This document shows positions 9,029 through 17,998 of a stretch of 64,000 bases of DNA, in pieces. This stretch comes from Clostridium sp. 'deep sea'. GTDB lineage: Bacteria; Bacillota; UBA994; PWPR01. The stretch's first letter is position 1. Each line of letters starts with the position of its first letter. The translations under genes and the position numbers were made by a program. Where the stretch lies: contig NZ_CP063353.1 of assembly GCF_014931565.1 (NCBI RefSeq), positions 372,001 through 436,000 of the forward strand, written 5' to 3'. The notes beneath the pieces are model-generated. The model ran no database searches. It saw nothing but the letters and a program-made list of their open reading frames with translations, and had not been told where the DNA came from.

Positions 9029-9670
9029 ATGAAATTAAACAATTTTATTGATCACACTTTTTTAAAAGCTACAGGCACAAAAGATGTAATTAAGAACTTA
9101 TGTGAAGAGGCAAAGCAATATAAGTTTAAGGCTGTATGTGTTAATCCAATGTGGGTAAAATATGCTTCTGAGTTGCTTAATAATACCGATGTTGAAGTGG
9201 CTACAGTGATTGGTTTTCCGTTAGGTGCTACTACAACTGCTGCTAAAGTGGCTGAAACAAAACAGGCAATAGCAGATGGTGCTACAGAGATAGATGTAGT
9301 ATTAAGTATTGGGAAACTCTTAGATGGTGATTTTGATCACGTGAAACAGGATTTAACTGAAGTCGTTAAAGCATCAGCTTCATATCCAGTAAAGGTAATT
9401 ATTGAGGCAGCATTGTTAAATAAAGATCAAAAAATTAAAGCTTGTGAATTATCTAAAGAGGCTGGAGCAGCTTATGTTAAAACATCTACAGGGTTCTCAA
9501 CTGGTGGAGCAACTGTAGAAGATGTTGCTTTAATGAGAAAAGTGGTTGGTGCAAGCTTAGGTGTTAAAGCCTCTGGTGGGGTTCGTAATGTAGAGCAAGC
9601 TAAACAGATGATAAAAGCTGGAGCTACAAGAATAGGAACTAGCTCAGGCATAAAAATGGTAACAGAATAA
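9029..9670 (+). CDS. deoC: Deoxyribose-phosphate aldolase
   Basis: 213-residue class I aldolase that splits 2-deoxyribose-5-phosphate into acetaldehyde and glyceraldehyde-3-phosphate. Family motifs: FIDHTFLK at the N-terminus, ATVIGFPLG, EIDVVL, KVIIEAALL and the Schiff-base region AYVKTSTGFSTGGAT (about 149-163). Four bases separate it from era and seven from recO, so it belongs to the operon and pairs functionally with cdd in nucleoside breakdown. Confidence 0.95.
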   Translation: MKLNNFIDHTFLKATGTKDVIKNLCEEAKQYKFKAVCVNPMWVKYASELLNNTDVEVATVIGFPLGATTTAAKVAETKQAIADGATEIDVVLSIGKLLDGDFDHVKQDLTEVVKASASYPVKVIIEAALLNKDQKIKACELSKEAGAAYVKTSTGFSTGGATVEDVALMRKVVGASLGVKASGGVRNVEQAKQMIKAGATRIGTSSGIKMVTE

Positions 9671-9677
9671 GCATATT

Positions 9678-10421
9678 GTGAATAATTTAAAAGCAATAGT
9701 GCTAAAAGCTGAAAAACGAAATGAGCATGATTATTTACTAGTTTGTTTAACTGAAGAGCTTGGTAAAATTTATGTATTAGCACCAAGAGGAGCAATTAAA
9801 AATAATCCTCTAAAATCATACTGCCAAGTTCTTTGTAATGGACTTATTAATGTAAGAAAGTGTAAATACTCTGATAACCTTTATTATTTAAATCAAGCAG
9901 AGATATTAAATAACTATAAGCTAATAAAGCAAAATGAGCTAAAACTAGCCTCTGCAGGCTACCTAACAAATACTATTGCAGACTTAGTTGATATAACCGA
10001 AAAAGATAACTTTAGTTTTTATTTGTTAACCGGATTTTTAAACGCCTTAAACTTACTTAAAACAGATAATGAGATTAATTTTTTACATTGTTATATTCTT
10101 ATAAAAGTTATAGAACATCATGGAATAGCATGTAATCCAAAATACTGTGGTAATTGTGGTGATAAATTATTTAACAAAAATATTTATTTAAGTGCAGATA
10201 AAGGGTTATTTTTATGTGATAAATGTAAAACTAGTAATAGTAAACTTATACAGAATGATTTTAGCACTATTTGGAGTAACCTTGCTAATATTAACTTGGC
10301 TCAAAACAAATGGTTTGATATTCCAAAAAACTTTATAATTGATCTTGAATACTACTTAAAAATTTTAATTGGAAAAGAGCAAAATGGGGCTACCTATTTA
10401 AAATTGATAAGGGGATATTAA
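9678..10421 (+). CDS. recO: DNA repair protein RecO
   Basis: 247-residue recombination mediator that loads RecA with RecR. The N-terminal OB-fold begins with NLKAIVLKAEKRNEHDYLL, and the zinc module is visible as CNPKYCGNCGDKL and FLCDKC at about residues 153-182. The GTG start at 9678 has only a weak ribosome site and lies 7 bases after deoC. Sequence is AT-rich and divergent in the C-terminal half, as usual for RecO. Confidence 0.92.
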   Translation: MNNLKAIVLKAEKRNEHDYLLVCLTEELGKIYVLAPRGAIKNNPLKSYCQVLCNGLINVRKCKYSDNLYYLNQAEILNNYKLIKQNELKLASAGYLTNTIADLVDITEKDNFSFYLLTGFLNALNLLKTDNEINFLHCYILIKVIEHHGIACNPKYCGNCGDKLFNKNIYLSADKGLFLCDKCKTSNSKLIQNDFSTIWSNLANINLAQNKWFDIPKNFIIDLEYYLKILIGKEQNGATYLKLIRGY

Positions 10422-10433
10422 CTGGAGGTAATA

Positions 10434-10832
10434 ATGACTAATTTAACACTCGATAAAATTGATTTAGTTAGAGAAAGAACTGGGGCTTCTTATCAGCAGG
10501 CTGTAGAATTACTTACTGAGAATGAAGGAAATGTGATAGAAGCAATTATTTCGTACGAAAATAGCAACCTCACTGAAGATAAAATAAATAACAATTTTAG
10601 TAAAAAAATTGAAAACATTGAGGTGTCTGGTGGTAAGCTAGTAGAAAAAGTTAAAAGCCTACTTCACGAAGGTAATGTTACCAGAATATCTATTAAAAAA
10701 GACGATGAAATTGTATTAAATATTCCAGTTAACTTTGGTATAGCTGCCGTTGTGTTAGCTCCATTTTTATCTGTATTGGCTGGCATTGCAGCTGTAGCAA
10801 CATCATGTACAATAATAATTGAAAGAAAATAA
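10434..10832 (+). CDS. UBA-like / DUF4342 domain protein
   Basis: 132-residue protein. The N-terminal 45 residues look like the UBA-type three-helix fold of EF-Ts (LDKIDLVRERTGASYQQAV, EGNVIEAI), and the C-terminal 75 residues are DUF4342: GGKLVEKVKSLLHEGNVTRI, then a hydrophobic stretch PVNFGIAAVVLAPFLSVLAG that may touch the membrane. It follows recO after 12 bases with a CTGGAGGT ribosome site and ends at the operon terminator. Function of DUF4342 is unknown. Confidence 0.8.
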   Translation: MTNLTLDKIDLVRERTGASYQQAVELLTENEGNVIEAIISYENSNLTEDKINNNFSKKIENIEVSGGKLVEKVKSLLHEGNVTRISIKKDDEIVLNIPVNFGIAAVVLAPFLSVLAGIAAVATSCTIIIERK

Positions 10833-10860
10833 AAAAGGGTCGATGACCCTTTTTTATTTT
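10831..10860 (+). terminator. Terminator after the recO / DUF4342 operon
   Basis: Ten-base stem AAAAAGGGTC / GACCCTTTTT with a GAT loop, overlapping the stop codon, followed by more T. Confidence 0.9.
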
Positions 10861-11072
10861 GGGGTGGGCTTACTTCGTATCGCGGTTTGGATATTTCACT
10901 TTATGAAATATGGTTTGGGTTCACTACGTTCACGGTTTGGGCTAGCGCGGATAATGCGATGCTTTAGCGAGCATATGTTTCCGTGAGCAGAATGCGAACC
11001 CACCCCGTAATTCATTTATGAATTACCCAAACCGCGAAGTCAAAGACGAGCCCAACGCTGTTCCGCAGGAAC
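10861..11072. repeat. Modular GC-rich repeat array, copy A
   Basis: About 210 bases of sequence much richer in G and C than its surroundings, lying between a terminator and ccpN. It begins GGGGTGGG and consists of GGTTTGG/GGGGTGG-type delimiters separated by short words, several of them palindromic (ATATTTCA...TGAAATAT, TAATTCA...TGAATTA). The right half carries the complementary delimiters CCCACCCC and CCCAAACC. The same words occur in copies D (23519-23790), B (55481-55757) and C (63490-63637). No credible ORF lies in it. Confidence 0.8.
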
Positions 11073-11137
11073 ACTTACATTAAAACTATATTTTTGCTAT
11101 TATATAAACTGTAATGTCATACTAGGGGGAGATAAAA

Positions 11138-11770
11138 ATAGAGCTATCAGATCGACAAAAAACAATAATTTCTATTGTAAAGAGAAATGGCCCAATAAAG
11201 GGTGAAGATATTGCCGATAATTTAGACTTATCTAGAGCTGCATTGCGTGCTGATTTAGCTATTTTAACTATGACAGGTTATTTAGAAGCTAGACCACGCG
11301 TGGGTTATATGTATTCGGGTAAAACTGTTAACTCACTTATTGCAGATAGAGTTAAACAAACTAAGGTTGGTGAAATTAAGTCTGTACCTGTTGTTGTAAA
11401 TAGTAATCAAAGTATTTATGACGCAGTGGTAACAATATTTTTAGAGGATGTAGGAACGTTATTTGTAATTAATAATGATGGATTCCTAGAGGGTGTTGTT
11501 TCACGAAAAGACTTACTTAAATCTATGCTTGGTAATTCAAATTTAGATAAAATCCCTATAAGTATAATTATGACAAGAATGCCCAATGTTCATGTTACAA
11601 CAGAAACAGAATCTGTTTGGGAGGCTGCACGTAAAATTACAGAATATGAAATAGATAGTCTTCCTGTTATACGTGAAGTGGAAAATGATTTATATAAAAG
11701 CTATAAAGTAATAGGTAGAATTTCTAAAACAACTATTACAAAACTCTTTGTAGAATTAGGTTGCAGGTAA
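11138..11770 (+). CDS. ccpN: CcpN/YqzB-type transcriptional regulator (HTH plus two CBS domains)
   Basis: 210-residue repressor of the CcpN type: winged-helix domain (about residues 1-60, IVKRNGPIKGEDIADNL, GYLEARPRVGYMY) then two CBS domains that sense adenine nucleotides. In Bacillus CcpN represses gluconeogenic genes and sits next to the PPDK regulator yqfL, exactly as here. The reading frame is open from 11126 but contains no ATG, GTG or TTG until 11243, inside the HTH. The family N-terminus (I-E-L-S-D-R-Q) and the GGGGGA ribosome site at 11125-11130 fix the start at an ATA codon, 11138-11140. Confidence 0.85.
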   Translation: MELSDRQKTIISIVKRNGPIKGEDIADNLDLSRAALRADLAILTMTGYLEARPRVGYMYSGKTVNSLIADRVKQTKVGEIKSVPVVVNSNQSIYDAVVTIFLEDVGTLFVINNDGFLEGVVSRKDLLKSMLGNSNLDKIPISIIMTRMPNVHVTTETESVWEAARKITEYEIDSLPVIREVENDLYKSYKVIGRISKTTITKLFVELGCR

Positions 11771-11784
11771 TGAAAGGAGTAGTT

Positions 11785-12588
11785 ATGACCAATACATGTG
11801 TTATCTATGTGTTATCTGATTCAATTGGTGAAACTGGCGAACGAGTTTTAAGGGCTGCTGGTAGCCAATTTGATGGTTATGACATAGTTTTTCGCCGATT
11901 TCCTTATGTAACAGGAGAAGGCGTATTAAGACAAATTTTAAATGAAGCAGCAATAGAGGCGGACATTGTGGCTTATACGTTAGTAGTTCCTGGTTTATCA
12001 CATTTCTTAGAGCAGTATTCTAAAGATAAAAAGTATAAAACTATTGACATTTTGGGTCCTGTAATACATACTATAAACTCTGTTGTAGGATGGGAACCCA
12101 AAAATGAACCTGGTTTGTTACATGCACTTGATGAAGAGTACTATAGACAGGTAGAGGCCGTGGAATTTGCTGTTAAATATGATGATGGAAAAGATCCAAG
12201 AGGTCTATTAAGTGCAGATATAATTCTAATTGGAGTATCCAGAACATCAAAAACACCTTTAAGCATGTATTTGGCACATAGAGGGTACCGAGTAGCCAAT
12301 GTTCCTTTAATGCCTGAAGTTGAGCCTCCAGAAGAACTTTTTGCAGTTGATAAACGCAAGGTTATAGGTTTAATGATAAAACCTCAGGTGCTAACAGAAA
12401 TAAGATGTGAGAGGTTAAAGGCTTTAGGTTTAGGACGGGGTGCTAGTTATGCAGATGATAATAGAATTAGAAATGAACTTGACTATGCTAAAGTTATAAT
12501 GCAAAACATAGGATGCCCTGTAATTGATGTTACTCATAAGGCTGTAGAAGAAACAGCAAGTATTATTATGGAATTGTATAAAATATAA
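11785..12588 (+). CDS. ppsR: Pyruvate, phosphate dikinase regulatory protein (PpsR/DUF299)
   Basis: 267-residue bifunctional kinase/phosphorylase that controls PPDK or PEP synthetase by ADP-dependent phosphorylation of a threonine and its reversal. The N-terminus YVLSDSIGETGERV and the P-loop-like GVSRTSKTPLS (about residues 151-161) are diagnostic, as is MPEVEPPEELF. I choose ATG 11785, behind GAAAGGAGT, over an upstream in-frame TTG. It follows ccpN by 14 bases, linking PEP/pyruvate control to the CcpN regulator. Confidence 0.93.
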   Translation: MTNTCVIYVLSDSIGETGERVLRAAGSQFDGYDIVFRRFPYVTGEGVLRQILNEAAIEADIVAYTLVVPGLSHFLEQYSKDKKYKTIDILGPVIHTINSVVGWEPKNEPGLLHALDEEYYRQVEAVEFAVKYDDGKDPRGLLSADIILIGVSRTSKTPLSMYLAHRGYRVANVPLMPEVEPPEELFAVDKRKVIGLMIKPQVLTEIRCERLKALGLGRGASYADDNRIRNELDYAKVIMQNIGCPVIDVTHKAVEETASIIMELYKI

Positions 12589-12779
12589 ATAAATTTTAAT
12601 GATTTAATTCATTTTTTTAATTAATAATGTTAACTCTGTTAACTTTTACAAGAGTGCTTCTATTAGCATTCTTGTTTTGTTGTTTAATGTTCTAAAAAAA
12701 GAAATTTGGGTTTAGGAAGGAAAAACACAGTGTTTGTTGTATATAAACATAATACATAATAATGTTAGGTGGGATTATT

Positions 12780-13787
12780 ATGTCTATACGACAAGACTAC
12801 GAAAAAAGAGAACTGAATAACTTATCACCACAAGCATGTGCAGCTATTCATAGCCGAGGACGACGTTTTCCTGAAGAACAATGTGAAATTCGAACCTGTT
12901 TTCAAAGAGATAGGGATAGAATTTTGCATAGCAAGTCTTTTAGAAGACTAAAACATAAAACTCAGGTATTTATTTCACCAACTGGTGATCATTACAGAAC
13001 TCGTTTAACACATACTTTAGAGGTTTCCCAAATTGCTAGAACTATAGGTAGAGCACTTAACTTAAACGAGGATTTAATTGAGGCTATTGCTTTAGGCCAT
13101 GATTTAGGCCACACACCATTTGGACATGCTGGTGAGGAAGTTTTAAGTAGTATAATGCCTTGTGGTTTTAACCATAATGAACAGAGTTTACGTGTAATAG
13201 ATGTTTTATCTGGTGGTAAGGGTTTAAACTGTACGTATGAAGTTAGGGATGGTATTTTAAACCATACTGGCCCTGTAAAACCTTTTACCCTAGAGGGTCA
13301 AATTGTTAAAATTGCTGATAGGATTGCCTATATTAATCATGATATAGATGATGCTATTCGGGGTGGAGTAATTACCTCAAATATGTTACCAAAAGAGCAA
13401 ATTGAAATACTTGGAGATTCTCATAGCAAACGTATTAATACAATGGTAACAGATATTATTTATGCTAGTAAAAAAAGCAAAGAAATAATAATGAGTGAAA
13501 AAATTTTTAAGGCAATGGATAAACTTAGAGACTTTATGTTCGATAAAGTATATATAGGTAGCATTGCAAAAACGGAAGAGATTAAGATAAGAGAGATAAT
13601 TTATAAGGTATACAATTATTATATTAGTGATACTAGTAAATTACCTTTAGAAGAACAGCAAAGGCTTTCTATAGAAAAAGACTATGTTATTGTTGGTGAT
13701 TATATTAGTGGAATGACAGATAGATATATTTTAAAGCTTTATCAGCTTCTATTTTTACCGAAGCCATGGCCGATATTTTCACTATAA
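12780..13787 (+). CDS. dgt: Deoxyguanosinetriphosphate triphosphohydrolase-like HD protein
   Basis: 335-residue HD-domain dNTPase of the Dgt family, which removes the triphosphate from dNTPs. HD motifs: RLTHTLEVSQIAR (about 80-92) and ALGHDLGHTPFGHAGE (about 111-126), then NHDIDDAI. ATG 12780 behind TTAGGTGGGA is the start; another ATG 18 bases upstream is less well placed. Ends 33 bases before dnaG, the usual neighbour in Clostridia. The last residues (KPWPIFSL) look slightly shortened relative to typical family C-termini. Confidence 0.92.
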   Translation: MSIRQDYEKRELNNLSPQACAAIHSRGRRFPEEQCEIRTCFQRDRDRILHSKSFRRLKHKTQVFISPTGDHYRTRLTHTLEVSQIARTIGRALNLNEDLIEAIALGHDLGHTPFGHAGEEVLSSIMPCGFNHNEQSLRVIDVLSGGKGLNCTYEVRDGILNHTGPVKPFTLEGQIVKIADRIAYINHDIDDAIRGGVITSNMLPKEQIEILGDSHSKRINTMVTDIIYASKKSKEIIMSEKIFKAMDKLRDFMFDKVYIGSIAKTEEIKIREIIYKVYNYYISDTSKLPLEEQQRLSIEKDYVIVGDYISGMTDRYILKLYQLLFLPKPWPIFSL

Positions 13788-13820
13788 GTTTAGTTAATAT
13801 CTTAGAAAAGATGTGAAAGA

Positions 13821-15596
13821 ATGACCTTTGAAGGAAACGATAATGTCCAAAATGTAAGAGAGAGAGTAAATATAGTAGATATTATTTCTCGCTATGTAAC
13901 TCTTGAAAAATCAGGGAAAAAATATAAAGCTTTATGTCCTTTTCATGGAGAAAAGACTCCATCTTTTTATGTTGACCCTAGTACAGGACTGTATTACTGT
14001 TTTGGATGTCAGCAGGGTGGAGATGTTTTTACCTTTTTGATGAATATTGAGGGGTGGAATTTTGTTGAAACTTTAAGGTTTTTAGCCGATGAATATAATG
14101 TTGAGTTAGTTCAAAGTAATGTTAAATATAGTAGAACAGACAAGCTATTTAAAGTTAACAATATGGTGCTTGATTTTTATATAGGTCAGCTGCAGGAATC
14201 TAATGGTAAAGTAGCCTTACAGTATTTGCAAAGAAGAGGTTTTACTCTGGATACCATAAATGAAGCACAACTAGGTTATGCTTGTAATGGTTGGGCAAAC
14301 TTAGTAAATTATTTTAGACAGCAAAAAATTCCTTTAAAAATTGCCTATGAAATAGGACTGTTAAGTGTTAGTAATAATACAGCAAACAGCGAAGTAAGGT
14401 ACTATGATAAGTTTAGAAATAGAATTATTTTTCCAATAAAAGACATCTTAGGTAGGATTGTTGGCTTTGGAGGTAGAACAATAGGTGATGGTCAACCTAA
14501 GTATTTAAACTCTCCTGAAACGACACTTTATCATAAGAGTAAGTCACTTTACGGCATATATAAGGCTAAGTCAAGTATAAAGGATTCAAAAGTGGCGATA
14601 ATTATGGAAGGATACATTGATGTTTTAGCGGCATGGCAAGCAGGTGTAACAAATGCAATTGCTACCTTAGGAACATCATTTACAATTGAGCAAGCTAAGC
14701 TTTTAAAAAGATATGCTGAGACATGTGTGCTTTGTTACGATGGAGATAAAGCGGGATTGAAAGCAACCCAAAAGGCTGTGTCGATGTTAAGACAAGTAAA
14801 CATGGATGTTAAGGTTATTTCTTTACCGGATAGTTTAGATCCTGATGACTATATTAAGAAGTATGGTGCACTAGAGTTTAAAAAACAAATAATGAATAAT
14901 TCAGGAAATGCTTTTGACTTTTTAGTTATAACTGCTGAAAAGAAATATAACCTAAACAATAACGAAAGCAAACTTCAGTTTGCAGCAGAACTAGTAAGTT
15001 TAATATCTAAAGTAGAAAATCACATAGAACAAGCAGGATATATAGCTAGGTATGCAGAAAAATATAACTTGGACAAAAAAGCTTTAGAACTCGAAGTGCA
15101 ACGTTATAAAAAAAACGTAGCAACTGCATATAAAAGAGATACTGTTAATACTAACAGAAATATAAATAATAACTCTCACAAGGCAGATAAAGTTCGTAAT
15201 GCAGTGAACAAAAAAGAAAGGAAGTTGCTTCGGTTGTTAATAAACTCTCGTAACGAAGTGGCTGAGAATATTTTTTCTAATAGTACTCATGTGACTATTT
15301 ATGGATTAATTCAAAACACTAAATGGGATACACCAAAAGACTTAGTTGCTGTATGTCAATCCGAAAAAGAAAAACAAATTCTTGCTAGTATTTTAATGAT
15401 AGATGAGGATTATGAAACGGAACAAGAATTGATACAGCAATTGAGTAATTTTAAGATAGAGAGAAAAATAACAGCATTAAGAAAAAAAATAAAAGAGGTT
15501 GTAAGCATTGGTGAAGACCCAAGTGACTTATTGAAGGACTTTAGTAAACTTGAGAGAGCGCGAGCGCAGCTTTTTAAAGAAGATGATTTAGTATGA
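13821..15596 (+). CDS. dnaG: DNA primase
   Basis: 591-residue replicative primase. Order of domains: CHC2 zinc finger ([24 protein letters not shown], about residues 39-72), RNA-polymerase core, TOPRIM with [13 protein letters not shown] (about 258-270) and LCYDGDKAG (about 305), and a divergent C-terminal DnaB-binding region. Part of the macromolecular-synthesis operon dgt-dnaG-rpoD; rpoD begins 19 bases downstream. Confidence 0.97.
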   Translation: MTFEGNDNVQNVRERVNIVDIISRYVTLEKSGKKYKALCPFHGEKTPSFYVDPSTGLYYCFGCQQGGDVFTFLMNIEGWNFVETLRFLADEYNVELVQSNVKYSRTDKLFKVNNMVLDFYIGQLQESNGKVALQYLQRRGFTLDTINEAQLGYACNGWANLVNYFRQQKIPLKIAYEIGLLSVSNNTANSEVRYYDKFRNRIIFPIKDILGRIVGFGGRTIGDGQPKYLNSPETTLYHKSKSLYGIYKAKSSIKDSKVAIIMEGYIDVLAAWQAGVTNAIATLGTSFTIEQAKLLKRYAETCVLCYDGDKAGLKATQKAVSMLRQVNMDVKVISLPDSLDPDDYIKKYGALEFKKQIMNNSGNAFDFLVITAEKKYNLNNNESKLQFAAELVSLISKVENHIEQAGYIARYAEKYNLDKKALELEVQRYKKNVATAYKRDTVNTNRNINNNSHKADKVRNAVNKKERKLLRLLINSRNEVAENIFSNSTHVTIYGLIQNTKWDTPKDLVAVCQSEKEKQILASILMIDEDYETEQELIQQLSNFKIERKITALRKKIKEVVSIGEDPSDLLKDFSKLERARAQLFKEDDLV

Positions 15597-15615
15597 TAGG
15601 AAGGGAGAGGCTATT

Positions 15616-16701
15616 ATGAGCGGAAAGAATAAAAACGACATACGTAAAGAAACTATAAAAGAGCTTCTAGATAAAGGTCGTGAAAAAGGTAGCCTTACTT
15701 ATGATGAAATTACAGATGCATTGCAAGATATTAATTTGACAGTAGATCAAATTGAAGCATTGTATGATGATATATCTGAATTAAACATCGAGTTAGTTGA
15801 GGAAGATGCAGTAGAGGAAACTCCAGATGAAAAAAAGATTATCTCTATTAAAAATGATTATCTTGCTAACATAAAAACCAATGATCCTGTAAGAATGTAT
15901 TTAAAGGAAATTGGAAGAGTTCCTCTCTTAACAGCTAAAGAAGAAGTTGAGCTAGCAAAATTGATGGAAGATGGTAATTTTTCAGCGAAGAGAAAGCTAG
16001 TTGAGGCTAACTTAAGATTAGTTGTTAGTATTGCAAAAAGATATGTAGGAAGAGGCATGCAGTTTTTAGATTTAATTCAAGAAGGAAACTTGGGTTTAAT
16101 GAAGGCTGTTGAGAAATTTGATTATACTAAAGGATATAAATTCAGTACTTATGCAACATGGTGGATAAGACAAGCCATAACAAGAGCTATTGCAGATCAA
16201 GCAAGAACGATAAGAATTCCAGTTCATATGGTAGAAACAATCAATAAGCTTATTCGAATTTCCAGACAACTCTTACAAGAGATTGGTAGAGACCCTACCC
16301 CTGAAGAAATTGGTAAAAAAATGGGGATACCAGAAGAGAAGGTTCACGAAATACTTAAAATTGCTCAGGAGCCTGTGTCTTTAGAAATTCCAATTGGAGA
16401 AGAGGAAGATTCTCATTTGGGAGACTTTATAGCAGATGATGATGCTATTGCTCCTGCTGATGCTGCAGCTTACGAACTATTAAAGGATCAATTAAACGAG
16501 GTTTTAGATACCCTTACGGATCGCGAGCAAAAGGTATTAAAACTAAGATTTGGTCTTATGGATGGTAGAGCTAGAACACTAGAAGAAGTTGGAAAACAAT
16601 TTGGTGTTACTAGAGAGAGAATTCGCCAAATAGAAGCCAAAGCCTTAAGGAAACTGCGTCATCCAAGTAGAAGTAAACAGTTAAAAGATTTTTTAGAGTA
16701 A
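15616..16701 (+). CDS. rpoD: RNA polymerase housekeeping sigma factor SigA
   Basis: 361-residue primary sigma factor. Region 1.2 ([17 protein letters not shown]), region 2 ([34 protein letters not shown]), region 3, and region 4 with the [23 protein letters not shown] are complete; region 1.1 is short as in Firmicutes. The ribosome site AAGGGAGAGG precedes ATG 15616. The many perfect TTGACA-17-TATAAT promoters in this window are its targets. Confidence 0.98.
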   Translation: MSGKNKNDIRKETIKELLDKGREKGSLTYDEITDALQDINLTVDQIEALYDDISELNIELVEEDAVEETPDEKKIISIKNDYLANIKTNDPVRMYLKEIGRVPLLTAKEEVELAKLMEDGNFSAKRKLVEANLRLVVSIAKRYVGRGMQFLDLIQEGNLGLMKAVEKFDYTKGYKFSTYATWWIRQAITRAIADQARTIRIPVHMVETINKLIRISRQLLQEIGRDPTPEEIGKKMGIPEEKVHEILKIAQEPVSLEIPIGEEEDSHLGDFIADDDAIAPADAAAYELLKDQLNEVLDTLTDREQKVLKLRFGLMDGRARTLEEVGKQFGVTRERIRQIEAKALRKLRHPSRSKQLKDFLE

Positions 16702-16707
16702 AAACTA

Positions 16708-16736
16708 TTGACATTAGCCCGTTTTACAGCTATTAT
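16708..16736 (+). promoter_or_regulatory. Sigma-A promoter of carAB
   Basis: TTGACA at 16708-16713 and TATTAT at 16731-16736 with a 17-base spacer, immediately after rpoD and upstream of the PyrR attenuator. Confidence 0.75.
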
Positions 16737-16749
16737 GCATATGACTCGT

Positions 16750-16890
16750 CTTTTAAATAAGCCCGAGAGGTTTGAAAAGACAAAATAAAGTCACCATATA
16801 GTCCTTTTAAAGCAATCCAGTGAGGTTGATAAGGGGTAGTTGTTAGTACGCTTATTATAAGCCCCTGTCGATCATTGGCAGGGGCTTTTT
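16750..16890 (+). promoter_or_regulatory. PyrR-type attenuator leader of carAB with two PyrR-binding loops
   Basis: The leader carries two sequences matching the PyrR anti-antiterminator loop consensus (ARUCCNGNGAGGYU): AAGCCCGAGAGGTT inside a GTCTTTT/AAAAGAC hairpin, and a perfect AATCCAGTGAGGTT at about 16813-16826 inside a CCTT/AAGG hairpin. An intrinsic terminator follows at 16859-16890 (GCCCCTG / CAGGGGC, then TTTTT). In Bacillus, UMP-bound PyrR stabilises the loop and lets the terminator form, lowering pyrimidine gene expression. pyrR itself is not in this window. Confidence 0.85.
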
Positions 16891-16913
16891 GGTATACTAG
16901 GAGGTAACTTTAA

Positions 16914-17987
16914 GTGAAACAAGCCAAGCTTATACTTGAAGATGGAACAATATTTTATGGAGAAAACTTTGGATTCACTGGCGATACAGATGGAGAGGTT
17001 GTTTTTAATACCTGTATGACAGGGTATCAAGAAATAATTACAGATCCCTCTTACCGCAATCAAATAGTTACATTAACATACCCTCTTATAGGCAACTATG
17101 GATTTACAGAACATGATAAAGAATCATTACAGCCTCAAATAAAAGGCTTAATAGTTAAGAAAATATGCCATGATCCTAGTAACTTTAGGTCTGAATGTGA
17201 GATTGCTGAGTACTTGCAAAAAAACGAAATAGTTGCAATTAGCAATATAGATACTAGAGCTTTAACTAAAAAATTACGCAATAAAGGTACTATGAAAGGT
17301 TTAATAACCTCAAAATCTTTAAGTAAACAAGAAATTGAAGCTGAAATAGCAAAACTAAGAATAAAGTCAAGTACTGATTTAGTAGCAGAAGTTACAACCA
17401 AGACTAAATATAAAATGGGTAGTGGTGACAAAAAAGTAGTAATACTTGATTGTGGCATGAAAAGAAATATAGCACGGTCATTAGTAGAGCGTGGCTGTGA
17501 GGTAACAGTGGTTCCTGCTCATACTACTTCCCAAGATATTCTTAATATGAACCCACACGGAATAATACTTAGTAATGGTCCTGGAGATCCAGAAGATGTA
17601 CCTTACGTTATTAATACAGTAAAAGATCTCCTTGGGAAAAAACCTATATTTGGTATATGTTTAGGTCATCAAGTGTTAGGTTTAGCTTGTGGAGCAAAGA
17701 CTTATAAATTGAAATTTGGTCATCGAGGCGGTAATCATCCAGTTAAAGATTTTACCAATAACAGAATATATATAACATCTCAAAATCATGGTTATGCTAT
17801 TATAGATAACTCACTTAACAATACAGATTTAGAAATAACTCATGTAAACCTCACAGATAATACAGTTGAAGGAGTCAGTCATAAAATATACGAAGCTTTT
17901 TCAGTGCAATATCATCCTGAGGCAGCACCCGGACCCGAAGACTCAAAATACTTGTTTGATAAATTTGTAGCTATGTTAAAAAAATAG
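16914..17987 (+). CDS. carA: Carbamoyl-phosphate synthase small subunit
   Basis: 357-residue glutamine amidotransferase subunit. It supplies ammonia to CarB for carbamoyl phosphate used in pyrimidine and arginine synthesis. The catalytic cysteine is in [10 protein letters not shown] (about residues 241-250) and the His/Glu pair in [10 protein letters not shown] (about 333-342). It starts at GTG 16914 after AGGAGGTAAC. carB follows 11 bases later. The PyrR leader upstream indicates pyrimidine rather than arginine control. Confidence 0.97.
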   Translation: MKQAKLILEDGTIFYGENFGFTGDTDGEVVFNTCMTGYQEIITDPSYRNQIVTLTYPLIGNYGFTEHDKESLQPQIKGLIVKKICHDPSNFRSECEIAEYLQKNEIVAISNIDTRALTKKLRNKGTMKGLITSKSLSKQEIEAEIAKLRIKSSTDLVAEVTTKTKYKMGSGDKKVVILDCGMKRNIARSLVERGCEVTVVPAHTTSQDILNMNPHGIILSNGPGDPEDVPYVINTVKDLLGKKPIFGICLGHQVLGLACGAKTYKLKFGHRGGNHPVKDFTNNRIYITSQNHGYAIIDNSLNNTDLEITHVNLTDNTVEGVSHKIYEAFSVQYHPEAAPGPEDSKYLFDKFVAMLKK

Positions 17988-17998
17988 GGGGAAAAACT

